From NCBI RefSeq assembly GCF_001039275.2, contig NZ_CP030117.1, positions 3,782,001-3,846,000 of the forward strand: DNA of 64,000 nt, written 5' to 3'. The number at the start of each line of letters is the position of its first letter. The first letter of the stretch is position 1. Of this stretch, positions 53,526 to 61,708 are shown in pieces. The DNA is from Brevibacillus brevis (GTDB lineage: Bacteria > Bacillota > Bacilli > Brevibacillales > Brevibacillaceae). A program made the position numbers and the translations under genes. Under the pieces are notes generated by a model. The model was not told where the DNA came from. It saw only the letters and a program-made list of their open reading frames with translations, and did no database searches.

Positions 53526-54359
53526 CTAGGCAATTTGAGCTCGGTAAAGAACCGGGCTCAAATTGTTTAGCCGGACTTGAATACGCTCGTAATTATAGAA
53601 GTGTATGTATCGTTGTATTGCCTTCTTCACCTCGTCTTCCTTAGTAAAAACATTTAAATACAAACATTCTGTTTTGAGGTGGCTGAAAAAGCTTTCGATA
53701 CAAGCATTATCCAGGCAATTTCCTTTTCTCGACATACTAACAGTAATGTTAGATGCTTTTAGGAATTCGTTATATTTCCTAGATGTGTATTGGTACCCTT
53801 GATCACTGTGTAAAATGACGCCATTCGCCTCTTTTATTTTTAGAGCTGCCTTTACGGTATCCATAACGAGCGTAAGGTCGTTCCGTTTGCTGATCTTATA
53901 GGCGATGACCTCGTTGTTGAAGAGATCGTAAATAACCGACAGATACAGGCGTCGTCCGTTAAAAATCACGAATGTAATATCTGTAGCCCATTTCTCCCGA
54001 GGATGTGAAGCTGTAAAATCGCGGTTTAATTTGTTGTCGGAAACGACCACCTGCTCTCTACGGCCAAAAAACTTCCGTTTCCTGCGAATACGCGATTGAA
54101 TCCCCATCTCCTTCATCAGTCGATACACTCGCTTGTGATTGATTTGGATGCCATGTGATTGTCGGAGCCAAGCTTTTATTCGTGGATATCCATAGATACC
54201 CTTGGATTTTTGGTAGCCATCCATAATCAACGACTTTATCTGCTGTTCTTCCTTTTGTTTAGGTGTAAGATGTTCTTGGCATCGTAGCCACTTGTAATAA
54301 CCACTTTTCGAAACATGAGCGATCTTGCAAAGGAGAGAAACAGGATACCGTTTTGCCAT
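53526..54359 (-). CDS. IS3-family transposase OrfB (DDE integrase core)
   Basis: 277 residues. HTH_21-like head (YPVSLLCKIAHVSKSGYYKW), then the rve core with catalytic Asp in WATDITFVIFNGRRLYLSVI, Asp in VILHSDQGYQYTS and Glu in NACIESFFSHLKTE, 35 residues apart as DD(35)E expects. The full frame looks intact. It is expected to be joined to OrfA by -1 frameshifting; both frames overlap between about 54,350 and 54,420, where A- and G-rich runs occur. Confidence 0.9.
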   Translation of the reverse strand: MAKRYPVSLLCKIAHVSKSGYYKWLRCQEHLTPKQKEEQQIKSLIMDGYQKSKGIYGYPRIKAWLRQSHGIQINHKRVYRLMKEMGIQSRIRRKRKFFGRREQVVVSDNKLNRDFTASHPREKWATDITFVIFNGRRLYLSVIYDLFNNEVIAYKISKRNDLTLVMDTVKAALKIKEANGVILHSDQGYQYTSRKYNEFLKASNITVSMSRKGNCLDNACIESFFSHLKTECLYLNVFTKEDEVKKAIQRYIHFYNYERIQVRLNNLSPVLYRAQIA

Positions 54360-54379
54360 CTCTGCAATGATCTGAAATT

Positions 54380-54700
54380 CTACCGTTTTCTCCTTTGGCT
54401 TCTTTCCCCCTTTCTGGCTTCTAAGAGCTTTTTTAGAAATTCTATTTCTGCCTCAAGTCGTTGTATTTTTTCTCCTGGGGGTAGCAGCTTTTCAAAAGTA
54501 TCATCTGTTTTTCGCGGCCTTCCCCTTCTATCTTCAAGTCCTTTTAACCCATTGTCCCGGTATTTCCTGACCCATCTTCGGAACATCCTCAAATCAAGCC
54601 CATGTGCTTCTTTAATCTCGTTATATGTAGCCCCTTGTTCAAATTTTTCTACTACATGGTGTTTGAATTCAAGGGAGTAGCTCTTTTTTATTTGGCCCAT
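54380..54700 (-). CDS. IS3-family transposase OrfA (HTH)
   Basis: 106 residues. The helix-turn-helix (SLEFKHHVVEKFEQGATYNE, HGLDLRMFRRWVRKYRDNGL) and C-terminal leucine-zipper-like segment (EKIQRLEAEIEFLKKLLEAR) define OrfA. It binds the terminal repeats. It starts 29 bases inside the right repeat and looks intact, so the element may still be mobile. Confidence 0.88.
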   Translation of the reverse strand: MGQIKKSYSLEFKHHVVEKFEQGATYNEIKEAHGLDLRMFRRWVRKYRDNGLKGLEDRRGRPRKTDDTFEKLLPPGEKIQRLEAEIEFLKKLLEARKGERSQRRKR

Positions 54701-54728
54701 AAAAATTCCCCTCCAAGTTAAACAGTAA

Positions 54729-54769
54729 AGGGCTTTCTAATTACTGTCTACTTAAAGGGGATAATATCA
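54729..54769 (-). repeat. Right terminal inverted repeat of the IS3-family element
   Basis: Reading inward on the minus strand it begins TGATATTATCCCC and continues AAGTAGACAGTAATT. It lies about 29 bases upstream of the orfA start and is bordered by the TAT target duplication at 54770-54772. Confidence 0.68.
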
Positions 54770-54793
54770 TATTCCGAAGGAGGGCTTTGCCTT

Positions 54794-54949
54794 TTAGAAT
54801 GCAGCTAGAAGTATCTCAAAGGCCTGATGGAGCGCCTTGGCTTGCTCATCTGTAAGTAACCCGTACCCTGCTCCTACAATTGCAAGAGCTCCCCCTACTA
54901 TCATCAAAACTCCTTGTTTCTTTTTGTTTGTTTTATCCACGAAACTCAT
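54794..54949 (-). CDS. Small phage membrane protein after the endolysin gene
   Basis: 51 residues from the ATG at 54949, which overlaps the endolysin stop as ATGA; a GTG at 54940 is the alternative. A basic head (DKTNKKKQ) is followed by a hydrophobic Gly/Ala segment (GVLMIVGGALAIVGAGYGLL) and a short amphipathic tail. It may be a lysis accessory or a small phage membrane protein. The stop lies at the edge of the split terminator. Confidence 0.6.
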   Translation of the reverse strand: MSFVDKTNKKKQGVLMIVGGALAIVGAGYGLLTDEQAKALHQAFEILLAAF

Positions 54950-55752
54950 CCTCTCAGTATTACTGTATTTGTGCTGCCATCCCACTCAACCTGTAGACAA
55001 AGTGCAGCAGCCAACTCACGAGCTGGAGCATATGCCGATCCCGCGATGATCTTCTCGTTAAAGTCTTTGCCGTTAACACGAACATCTTTCGTCTGTTCAA
55101 TCCACTCCACTTTTCCACCGGCAGCATTGGCAACTGCACGGACTGGCAGCATAGAAACGCCTTCCTGCAAAAAGCCCGTTACCGCAAGCAGTTGCCTGTT
55201 CAGCTTAATTGCAACCGGGACTTGCTTTGGCTTATCCACTTTACCCACAGCTTTTTGCAAGAATTGTGAGTAATTTGTTCGGAATGTGCCCATCGGGAAT
55301 GCAGGACAGTTTTTCCACGTGTAGCCGGGGTACTCCTGGTGTCCCAGTACCTGTTTTATGGATGGAATTTGTTCCTGTAAGTGCCTGATAAGTCGGTTTG
55401 CAGCGTCTAGCTGCGCAGGTGTCGGTTTCTGTGTTCGGAAATCCCCCACAAGGCAAATGCCTAGCGCATGACGGTTGCTGTTGCCTACGTGGTAGGAAAT
55501 TGCCTCTGGATCGTTGCACCAGTAAATTGTGCCGTCTTTCTGTACAACGAAATGATAGGCAATGCCCGGCCATCCGTTAGTGCCTACATGATATCTCGCA
55601 AATGCTTCCGGTGACCCGCTTTTTGTAGCTGAATGATGCATGGCTGCCGAACGGATGTCAGTCAGCTTACGCCGTCTATACTTTAGTGTTTTGTGGCGTG
55701 GTAAAGAGGCGCGAACGTCAACGACGCGCGCGCCTTTAATAGTCATATTCAT
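54946..55752 (-). CDS. Endolysin: N-acetylmuramoyl-L-alanine amidase with C-terminal stalk domain
   Basis: 268 residues. An Amidase_2 domain (about 30-170) has the zinc-binding His in AAMHHSATKS, His in QVLGHQEYPGYTW and Cys in KNCPAFPMG. The C-terminal region (about 185-268) resembles a copper-amine-oxidase-N-like stalk domain (VAIKLNRQLLAVTGFLQEGV, MLPVRAVANAAGGKVEW). It cuts the peptidoglycan peptide cross-link at lysis. Holin gene lies directly upstream. AAGGAG precedes the ATG. Confidence 0.9.
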   Translation of the reverse strand: MNMTIKGARVVDVRASLPRHKTLKYRRRKLTDIRSAAMHHSATKSGSPEAFARYHVGTNGWPGIAYHFVVQKDGTIYWCNDPEAISYHVGNSNRHALGICLVGDFRTQKPTPAQLDAANRLIRHLQEQIPSIKQVLGHQEYPGYTWKNCPAFPMGTFRTNYSQFLQKAVGKVDKPKQVPVAIKLNRQLLAVTGFLQEGVSMLPVRAVANAAGGKVEWIEQTKDVRVNGKDFNEKIIAGSAYAPARELAAALCLQVEWDGSTNTVILRG

Positions 55753-55754
55753 TT

Positions 55755-56213
55755 TTATTTCTGCTCCTTTCTTGCAGCTCGCTCTGCTTTCGCTTTGATT
55801 TCCGATCCTACCAATTTTTCAACCGACCTTGGCATTGGCCAGCCAGCTCGATGTGCATTGGCTGTCAGGCTTGTCCACGTGTGGTAAATGAGACCGAACG
55901 TTACTCCATAAAACAAAAAACCTGGCGTGCCCATGACGCGATCTAAGAGATTGGCTAAGGCTGGTAGAGCAAAGAGGAACATTGTGCGTGGGATTCTAGA
56001 CAACCCATAATCAGATGAGTAGGATTGATCTTTTTTGGCTGCGGAAATGCCTGTGATCCAATCCAAGACAATCATGAAAAAGAGCACAATCAGGATGTCT
56101 TGGCGGTTCGTTCCATATAGATAATGAAAAACGGGAGACACGATTGCACCCGCTGTTGTCGCCAAAGCGTTTGCTGGGGTTGCTACGTTTTCTAGGCTTT
56201 GAAGAAATTTCAT
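55755..56213 (-). CDS. Phage holin (TcdE/phage_holin_4 family)
   Basis: 152 residues. Three hydrophobic segments (about 18-35, 40-58, 75-110) and the family motif VLFFMIVLDWITGISAAKKD. The C-terminus is charged (IKAKAERAARKEQK). It sits 2 bases before the endolysin gene, the usual lysis cassette order. Function: membrane permeabilisation to release endolysin. Confidence 0.88.
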   Translation of the reverse strand: MKFLQSLENVATPANALATTAGAIVSPVFHYLYGTNRQDILIVLFFMIVLDWITGISAAKKDQSYSSDYGLSRIPRTMFLFALPALANLLDRVMGTPGFLFYGVTFGLIYHTWTSLTANAHRAGWPMPRSVEKLVGSEIKAKAERAARKEQK

Positions 56214-56243
56214 CAGCTCATCTTCTCCTCACCCCCACGGGGC

Positions 56244-56275
56244 AAAAATTAAAGGAGCCGCGCTAGCAGCTCCCC
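56244..56275 (-). terminator. Terminator or attenuator before the holin gene
   Basis: Minus-strand stem GGAGC ... GCTCC with a GC-rich interior followed by TTTAATTTTT. It lies after the 58-residue ORF and about 30 bases before the holin start, so read-through or a separate promoter is needed for lysis gene expression. Confidence 0.65.
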
Positions 56276-56285
56276 TATGAAATCC

Positions 56286-56462
56286 TTATTTTGTTGAACC
56301 TTCTTGTTCAAGTTTCTCGATTCGTTTCTCTAGTTCGCTCATTTTTTTCTTGAACCATGTTCGTATGAGAAGATAAGTGACTACACTCACTGGCAGCCAT
56401 ACGAAAATGATTAACCAAAGAAAACTTCCCCAGTCCCATGTGAATCCAATATCACCATTCAT
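56286..56462 (-). CDS. Small single-helix membrane protein near the lysis cassette
   Basis: 58 residues (MNGDIGFTWDWGSFLWLIIF ...). One transmembrane segment (about 12-35), then a coiled-coil tail (KKKMSELEKRIEKLEQE). GGGGAGG is 8 bases upstream of the ATG. It lies between two terminators. It resembles small phage proteins that help or time holin action, but I cannot name a family. Confidence 0.6.
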   Translation of the reverse strand: MNGDIGFTWDWGSFLWLIIFVWLPVSVVTYLLIRTWFKKKMSELEKRIEKLEQEGSTK

Positions 56463-56547
56463 GTAATGTCCTCCCCTGATTCATTCTTAAAAGATAAGAC
56501 GCTCTGGGTTCCGGGAAAGTCTCAAAGGAGAAGGAGCAGCTCCCCAT

Positions 56548-56580
56548 AAAAAAACACCTTCGCTCTTTTGAGAGAAGGCG
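56548..56580 (-). terminator. Terminator of the tail operon
   Basis: Stem CGCCTTCTCTC / GAGCGAAGGTG, loop AAAA, then a run of seven T on the minus strand, beginning at the stop of the 50-residue ORF. Strong intrinsic terminator. Confidence 0.88.
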
Positions 56581-56733
56581 TTAAGTTGTTTGTACTGTAG
56601 CTAAGTGTTCAGCAACAGGTAAGCGGTAGGGTTCCGGAATTACTTTTTCTGCTTCCATCCCAGTCGGTTCTAGTGACCAGCCGCATTTTACTAAGTAGGC
56701 ATAAACCGGAATCATATATTTTACCACCATCAT
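56581..56733 (-). CDS. Small phage protein (CD1375-like)
   Basis: 50 residues, MMVVKYMIPVYAYLVKCGWS at the N-terminus and a Pro/Glu-rich tail (VIPEPYRLPVAEHLATVQTT). AAGGGGGTG precedes the ATG. Short proteins with this look close tail operons in Bacillota prophages. The start overlaps the previous ORF by 4 bases. Function unknown. Confidence 0.6.
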   Translation of the reverse strand: MMVVKYMIPVYAYLVKCGWSLEPTGMEAEKVIPEPYRLPVAEHLATVQTT

Positions 56734-56894
56734 TTTTCACCCCCTTTTAATGTTTGAACTTCTTTTTGTAATACCTCAACAGTCTCATGTAATGCAGCTA
56801 TCGCTTCATAAGCTGATTGGAGCTCTGTATTTACCTTTGCTTGCTCACTTGCACGCAGTTGAGCCAAATCGGTTTGTTTTAAGTGTCTGCCCAT
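56730..56894 (-). CDS. Small coiled-coil phage protein
   Basis: 54 residues, all helical: MGRHLKQTDLAQLRASEQ then ELQSAYEAIAALHETVEVLQ with heptad-like hydrophobics. It overlaps the next ORF (ATGA) and follows the tail fibre gene by 14 bases. Possibly a fibre chaperone or structural pin; function unknown. Confidence 0.6.
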   Translation of the reverse strand: MGRHLKQTDLAQLRASEQAKVNTELQSAYEAIAALHETVEVLQKEVQTLKGGEK

Positions 56895-56908
56895 GGCTTC
56901 GCACCTTC

Positions 56909-59900
56909 CTATTCGTAACTGATCCCGAAACCGTCAATTTCTATCGGACCTAGCCGCTCTTTTGCGTCTACCGTAATCTTTAGCGCCAAGCCCCAGTCAG
57001 GTGCGGTTTTAATCTTGTTTGTAAAAAAATATGGCTCACCAGAAATGAAAGCTGCTGTTACATCTTCCCAAGTCGGGGTAACATCATTCGCATTATTTGA
57101 GGCTTGGACAGTTAAGACAGCAGGAGCCCTCGTATCCAAGATTTCGAAGAAGTCCAGGGCGCAACTCATCCCTAGTGCTGCGGGGTCTGCTTTTTCATTT
57201 CGATTGACGATCTTAATTTTGTGCGGCCCATAGGGTAATTTCGTGTTTTCATAAACGATTTGCTGCTTGGTATCGCCTACGTACCCCGCAGGTACATACT
57301 GACTTACGGTTTTAACCAGTACATCGTCTATATAAACATCTACCAGCCCATACCAATGGCTTAACCAACTGCCAAAGCGAATGCCTGTACCGATAAAAGA
57401 CAACTCGGCCCAGGCTCCGGTTACCCCTGCTACATATGCAGTTGTTCCCTGGCTGCTTCCAGCGTCTACATAGTTAATGTTGTTCCAGGCAAGCCCGCCG
57501 CTGCTGTACGTAATTCTTGAATCAGTGTTTTCTATCCGTTTTACTGCTGGTACGTGAATAGGTAGCGTCGCAAATTTTGATAATACGCTTCGATCTACAG
57601 GGGCCGTCGTTTTGATTGGCTTTGTTTGTAGTGCCAGTGTTGTTCCGCAGCGTATCCGTGTTTTACGTTGGATGGTCTGGGTATTATCGACATACGGGTA
57701 CATGACCGCCAGCATATCCCCGCTATAACGGGGGTCTGTGCCTGCCTGTATTACGTTCTGTTCGGCCAGAGTTATTTCGTACAGGCGTACCTGATCAAGC
57801 CATACCGTACCTGCAGCCATCAACCAGAAATACAGGTTTTTGCTTTGCCCTGGGTACGACGATTTCAGCGATACGGCGTACGTTTTAAATTCGGTTGTAA
57901 GGCTGAAATCGCCCTGCGCGTAGCCGCCCCATAATTCCGCATGTAGCCTTGTACCAGCGGTGGCTGCTTTCGCACTGAAAATGAGTAAGTACTTGGCATC
58001 ATCTTTCAAGCCAACGTTATCTAAGGCTATCAGGGCGGGGTTAGCTAACGGAGTACCCGCACCTGTGGCGACGATTTTTACCGACGCGATGCCGCTTGCT
58101 TTTGTTGTGTTGTCAATGCTGATGGAATGGTTTCCCACTGCCGTCCATCCCGTAATACTTTCGCAACTACCCTTTGTACCCAACTCGTTTACTAGCGTCT
58201 GTTGGTCCGTCCATTCAGAGTACGCACCCGTAGTACCGTCAATGGCTGCCATACGCCAGTAGTACGTCTTCCCTTCTTCCAGGTCAACTTGTGGCGTGTA
58301 GCGTACCTTCGTATATTCTTTCAAGCCTTGTATTTTTACTGATATGTCGTCTATATACCCCGTAAGGTCTGCCGTTTCGTCAGTAAACGCACGAATTTGT
58401 ACGAGAGTAGTATTAGCTGGAATTGTTATGGTTTCAGTAAACTTTAGCCAACCACTTATTGTAGCGTCGTACCACATAGAGCTCGTATCTAATCCCGTAT
58501 CGGTAATAAGATCTATCTGCAATTTTCCCTTGTTGTGTTGCGTTATTTTCATATAGCCTTCTACAACAATTACATCACCGGGTTTCCAACCCTTCAGGTC
58601 TTGGTAAAAACCTATTGCTTTGGACGTTTTGCTTACCAATTTTAGAGCGCTGTTCCCTTTGCGTTTTACCTCTGTGTCTGTTCCCGCGAACTCCCCATCA
58701 ACAAGATTGCTGTGCATTGGCTTCCAATAGGTACCCGCAGGGCTTTCAAATCCCCCATCTTTCACCAATTGTGCAGGCCGTACCTTGCCTGTCGTAATAC
58801 CTTGCCACTCCCAAGCTGTACCGTCGAATACCTCCCAGCCTGTAGCGTCTACGTTGCTGGTGAATGTATAAATTTCGGCTTCGGACGACAACTGCAACAC
58901 GAACGCCTGGGCGTTGTTTTCTACGTCGTCATTTATTGTTGCTTCGAAAACGGGCCGCTTCCCTACCCGCAGCATATCTGGAATATGATCGGGTATCGGC
59001 TTACCTGGAGGTACGTTGATAACGAAATACTGCCCTTTCGAAAATCCACTAACCATGCCAGTCGAATCGCTTACTTGTACCTCCCAGTAGTATGCTACTC
59101 CTGCTGCAAGTACACCATCTGGTACGTCGTAATACACATTCGTAGAAACGATAGGTCCGCTGTCGTGAACAATACCGTTATCAGACGCTCTTTTTATCCT
59201 TACCTGAAAGGCGTTTTGCACATGATTTTCAGTGTCTGCATATGTCCATTGTACGCGTGGCGTTTGGCTTATCATTAAAGGTAAGGCACTTGTCCCTAAC
59301 GGGCTCTTAGGCGTTACCGTTGGTGCTTTTGTTGTTTTAAAGTATTGACGAGTAGCATAAGGGCTTGCGGCGTCGTGGTTGTCCCATACGATGACTTCCC
59401 AACCGTATACTTTGTCAGGCTGCAAAGCTGTTACCCCGCTAGATGGATACGTAAAGGTCGTGCTGCCTGTGGTTACTTTACCACTGTCATAAATAAGTGT
59501 TGCCCCGTCGTATATTTTCAGTTGTCGCGCCTTCTGGCTGTTCCCAACGTCTGGGTCAGAAAATGACCAGTTCAGTGTAGGAGTCAACGTCGCTAGTACT
59601 GCTGGAGCAGCAAGAGTCCCTGTGGGGTTCATTGAAGGCACGTGTGGGGCTACATTTACTGGTGCAAGCATAAGGGCCATAATCGCAGAATAGCCCCCCC
59701 CGCCATGTGATAACGCTGGAGGCTGAGCCAACTGAGTAGAAATATTGTCCAAGTAACCAACAGAAGCTGACCCATTCGTCAGCCACGTATAATTGGGCGG
59801 ATTTGAAGGTGAAGTATAGCGGTTTACCAGCAGAACGCCCATACCAGGTGTAGAATACCCTGTTGGAATAGACTGGATGGGTGAACCAGACGCATAGCCT

Positions 59901-60223
59901 GTACTATCCCAGTCCACAATTTGGGCATTCCTGAATACTACTGTAACTTGCGACTGGCTGTTTCCGCTCACCGTAATGTTGGCTGTTACGTCATTATCTA
60001 CGGTATATACTCTGGCACAAACCGAATCGGGTGAAGCCCCAGCGGTGTTGTACGCGTGGGTATACTTCTGGGTCATACTTCCTGCACTTAGTGTAGCGGT
60101 TGCGTCCACCCCGCTGCTCCCAGATGTAGCAAAGGTTACTACTACGTCACCCTTTTTCAAAACAGCGTTTGATATTACCGCCCCAACTCCCAGGGCTTCG
60201 TAGGCTTTTGAAATAATTGACAA
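56909..60223 (-). CDS. Large modular phage tail fibre / receptor-binding protein
   Basis: 1,104 residues, TTG start with GGGAGGAATAATC. The N-terminus (about 1-195) is Ser/Thr/Gly/Val-rich beta structure. Two or three fibronectin-III-like repeats follow (about 210-420: TLNWSFSDPDVGNSQKARQL; VQWTYADTENHVQNAFQVRI). Then come two carbohydrate-binding CBM4/9-like jelly rolls (about 490-620: GGFESPAGTYWKPMHSNLVD; 690-810: ESITGWTAVGNHSISIDNTT). A further jelly-roll-like domain lies about 900-1040. It probably recognises cell-surface glycans. Confidence 0.78.
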   Translation of the reverse strand: MSIISKAYEALGVGAVISNAVLKKGDVVVTFATSGSSGVDATATLSAGSMTQKYTHAYNTAGASPDSVCARVYTVDNDVTANITVSGNSQSQVTVVFRNAQIVDWDSTGYASGSPIQSIPTGYSTPGMGVLLVNRYTSPSNPPNYTWLTNGSASVGYLDNISTQLAQPPALSHGGGGYSAIMALMLAPVNVAPHVPSMNPTGTLAAPAVLATLTPTLNWSFSDPDVGNSQKARQLKIYDGATLIYDSGKVTTGSTTFTYPSSGVTALQPDKVYGWEVIVWDNHDAASPYATRQYFKTTKAPTVTPKSPLGTSALPLMISQTPRVQWTYADTENHVQNAFQVRIKRASDNGIVHDSGPIVSTNVYYDVPDGVLAAGVAYYWEVQVSDSTGMVSGFSKGQYFVINVPPGKPIPDHIPDMLRVGKRPVFEATINDDVENNAQAFVLQLSSEAEIYTFTSNVDATGWEVFDGTAWEWQGITTGKVRPAQLVKDGGFESPAGTYWKPMHSNLVDGEFAGTDTEVKRKGNSALKLVSKTSKAIGFYQDLKGWKPGDVIVVEGYMKITQHNKGKLQIDLITDTGLDTSSMWYDATISGWLKFTETITIPANTTLVQIRAFTDETADLTGYIDDISVKIQGLKEYTKVRYTPQVDLEEGKTYYWRMAAIDGTTGAYSEWTDQQTLVNELGTKGSCESITGWTAVGNHSISIDNTTKASGIASVKIVATGAGTPLANPALIALDNVGLKDDAKYLLIFSAKAATAGTRLHAELWGGYAQGDFSLTTEFKTYAVSLKSSYPGQSKNLYFWLMAAGTVWLDQVRLYEITLAEQNVIQAGTDPRYSGDMLAVMYPYVDNTQTIQRKTRIRCGTTLALQTKPIKTTAPVDRSVLSKFATLPIHVPAVKRIENTDSRITYSSGGLAWNNINYVDAGSSQGTTAYVAGVTGAWAELSFIGTGIRFGSWLSHWYGLVDVYIDDVLVKTVSQYVPAGYVGDTKQQIVYENTKLPYGPHKIKIVNRNEKADPAALGMSCALDFFEILDTRAPAVLTVQASNNANDVTPTWEDVTAAFISGEPYFFTNKIKTAPDWGLALKITVDAKERLGPIEIDGFGISYE

Positions 60224-60238
60224 GATTATTCCTCCCTT

Positions 60239-60571
60239 CTATACCAGATACACTTTCTTATTCTTGCTGTCATGCTTTGTAGCCCCGTTCAATAGGGTTA
60301 CATCTTCTACATCTATAAAGGATTCAATATAAATATTGCTTGTCAAACCATTTAAAATTGCCCCTTTTACCGTCTCCAACTCAAGAGCCATTTCCAAAAT
60401 GTTTTTTTCATTAATATCTGCCCTCCAATGCAGATGAGCTATCTCTGACTTTGCTACAGTTTCTAATTGCTCTATTTTTGAATCGATCTGATCAAAGTTT
60501 TCGTTAATTTTTTTAGCCCCTGTCAAAAGACTGTCAGGGGCGCTTGGATCGATAGATATACGATTCTTCAT
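60239..60571 (-). CDS. Small tail protein upstream of the tail fibre
   Basis: 110 residues: INENFDQIDSKIEQLETVAK forms a coiled coil after a short head (RISIDPSAPDSLLTGAKK). Such short proteins with a Leu-rich N-terminus followed by a helix are common as fibre-to-baseplate adaptors; the role is inference. AAGGATG precedes the ATG. Confidence 0.6.
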   Translation of the reverse strand: MKNRISIDPSAPDSLLTGAKKINENFDQIDSKIEQLETVAKSEIAHLHWRADINEKNILEMALELETVKGAILNGLTSNIYIESFIDVEDVTLLNGATKHDSKNKKVYLV

Positions 60572-60584
60572 TTACGTCACATCC

Positions 60585-61706
60585 TTATGAGGTATGCACC
60601 ATCAATGCCCGCGCTTTCGGAGTTATTGTCATTACAGTCGTGTTCTGCTTTATTCGAATTCTCAGCTTTGTGGAGGATGAAACAGTGCGTTCAAACTTCA
60701 ATCGCGTAAACTCGTCATCAATAGGCGTTTGTTCGGTTGCCGATCCCATAGCCGCCCACGTCTTCCCACCATCGATGGAGTATTCAACAGTTTGTGACGT
60801 ACCACTTGGTGTACTCAACTCCACGTATACAGTAACTTTCGTAAATGGGGCTGTTGCTGAAATTTCTCGACTCATATATACGCCATTCTTTTTATAGGCC
60901 ATCGGGATTAGACTTACACTCGACTGGACGACTGGTGACGAACCAGATGTCTTAAATAAAGCCCGTACATGTACCTTGTTCGTTGGCTGCGTTAACCATG
61001 TCACATCCAAATCATCAAGTGCATACCAATTTCGCTCATCTATGGAGTATTGCCACAACAGCGCCGAATTTCGAGGTACAAGTTGACTTGCTGAAAGGAC
61101 AAGTTGAGTCACTTGGTTGGTAGATACAGGATTAAATTGGAGCTTTGCATCGTTCATAAATTTGGCTCCGTAAAGCTTAAACTTCAAGTCGGAGTCCTGA
61201 TGTGCTGTCCATGCCGAACCGTTGGAGCTTGAAAACAGGACACCCACGTCATATGGCTGGCGTGAAACAGTTTTCCTAGACAGGAGGTCTTGTGCACTCA
61301 TTCGTGCTACAAACGCTCTATATTGACTAGAAGGTGTCAGAAGCACGATCGCATACTCCGTATTCGCCTGTAGTAAGATCGGCTCAGGAAACCTTACCTT
61401 TGTTGCCCTACTACTATCATTGGATACGTTCACCTGAGAAGAATTGATCGCGACTGAAGATAAGATCGTCATAGAAGGATAACCATTCACTACTGTGCGA
61501 AGTTGTACCGTTAAGTCCGCTACCGGGTCCTTCGTGCCCAAGTACAAATCAACTGATGTCACAAACCGCTCATCTGTAAGCATAAAGGTTTGTGCAAGTG
61601 GATCAGTCAGTCGCCAAGATGGAATCTGCCAAAACGTCTGCTCGACCACCTGCTTCCTACCAGTCCCTACATAAGACGCTTTCGCTTCATTTTGTTTGGT
61701 AGCCAT
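60585..61706 (-). CDS. Phage tail/baseplate protein
   Basis: 373 residues, beta-rich. The first part (about 30-170) resembles a jelly-roll attachment domain (DPLAQTFMLTDERFVTSVDL, EPILLQANTEYAIVLLTPSS). The C-terminal half looks like a second beta domain (SQTVEYSIDGGKTWAAMGSA). It lies directly between the DUF4815 gene and the fibre genes, 2 bases after DUF4815, so it is probably a baseplate or fibre component. Family not named. Confidence 0.65.
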   Translation of the reverse strand: MATKQNEAKASYVGTGRKQVVEQTFWQIPSWRLTDPLAQTFMLTDERFVTSVDLYLGTKDPVADLTVQLRTVVNGYPSMTILSSVAINSSQVNVSNDSSRATKVRFPEPILLQANTEYAIVLLTPSSQYRAFVARMSAQDLLSRKTVSRQPYDVGVLFSSSNGSAWTAHQDSDLKFKLYGAKFMNDAKLQFNPVSTNQVTQLVLSASQLVPRNSALLWQYSIDERNWYALDDLDVTWLTQPTNKVHVRALFKTSGSSPVVQSSVSLIPMAYKKNGVYMSREISATAPFTKVTVYVELSTPSGTSQTVEYSIDGGKTWAAMGSATEQTPIDDEFTRLKFERTVSSSTKLRIRIKQNTTVMTITPKARALMVHTS

Positions 61707-61708
61707 CC

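Larger units (their letters stand above)
52400..54769 (-). mobile_element. IS3-family element with a methyltransferase passenger gene
   Basis: 2,370 bases. Ends are related inverted repeats starting TGGTCTTACCCCTGTCAAG (left) and TGATATTATCCCCTTTAAG (right, read inward), both followed by TAGACA. Terminal TG...CA and a 3-base TAT target duplication fit IS3 family behaviour. It contains orfA and orfB on the minus strand at the right and a SAM-dependent methyltransferase gene between orfB and the left end. Ordinary IS3 elements are 1.2-1.6 kb, so the extra 0.8 kb is a passenger. No internal copy of the left repeat is seen next to orfB. Confidence 0.7.
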
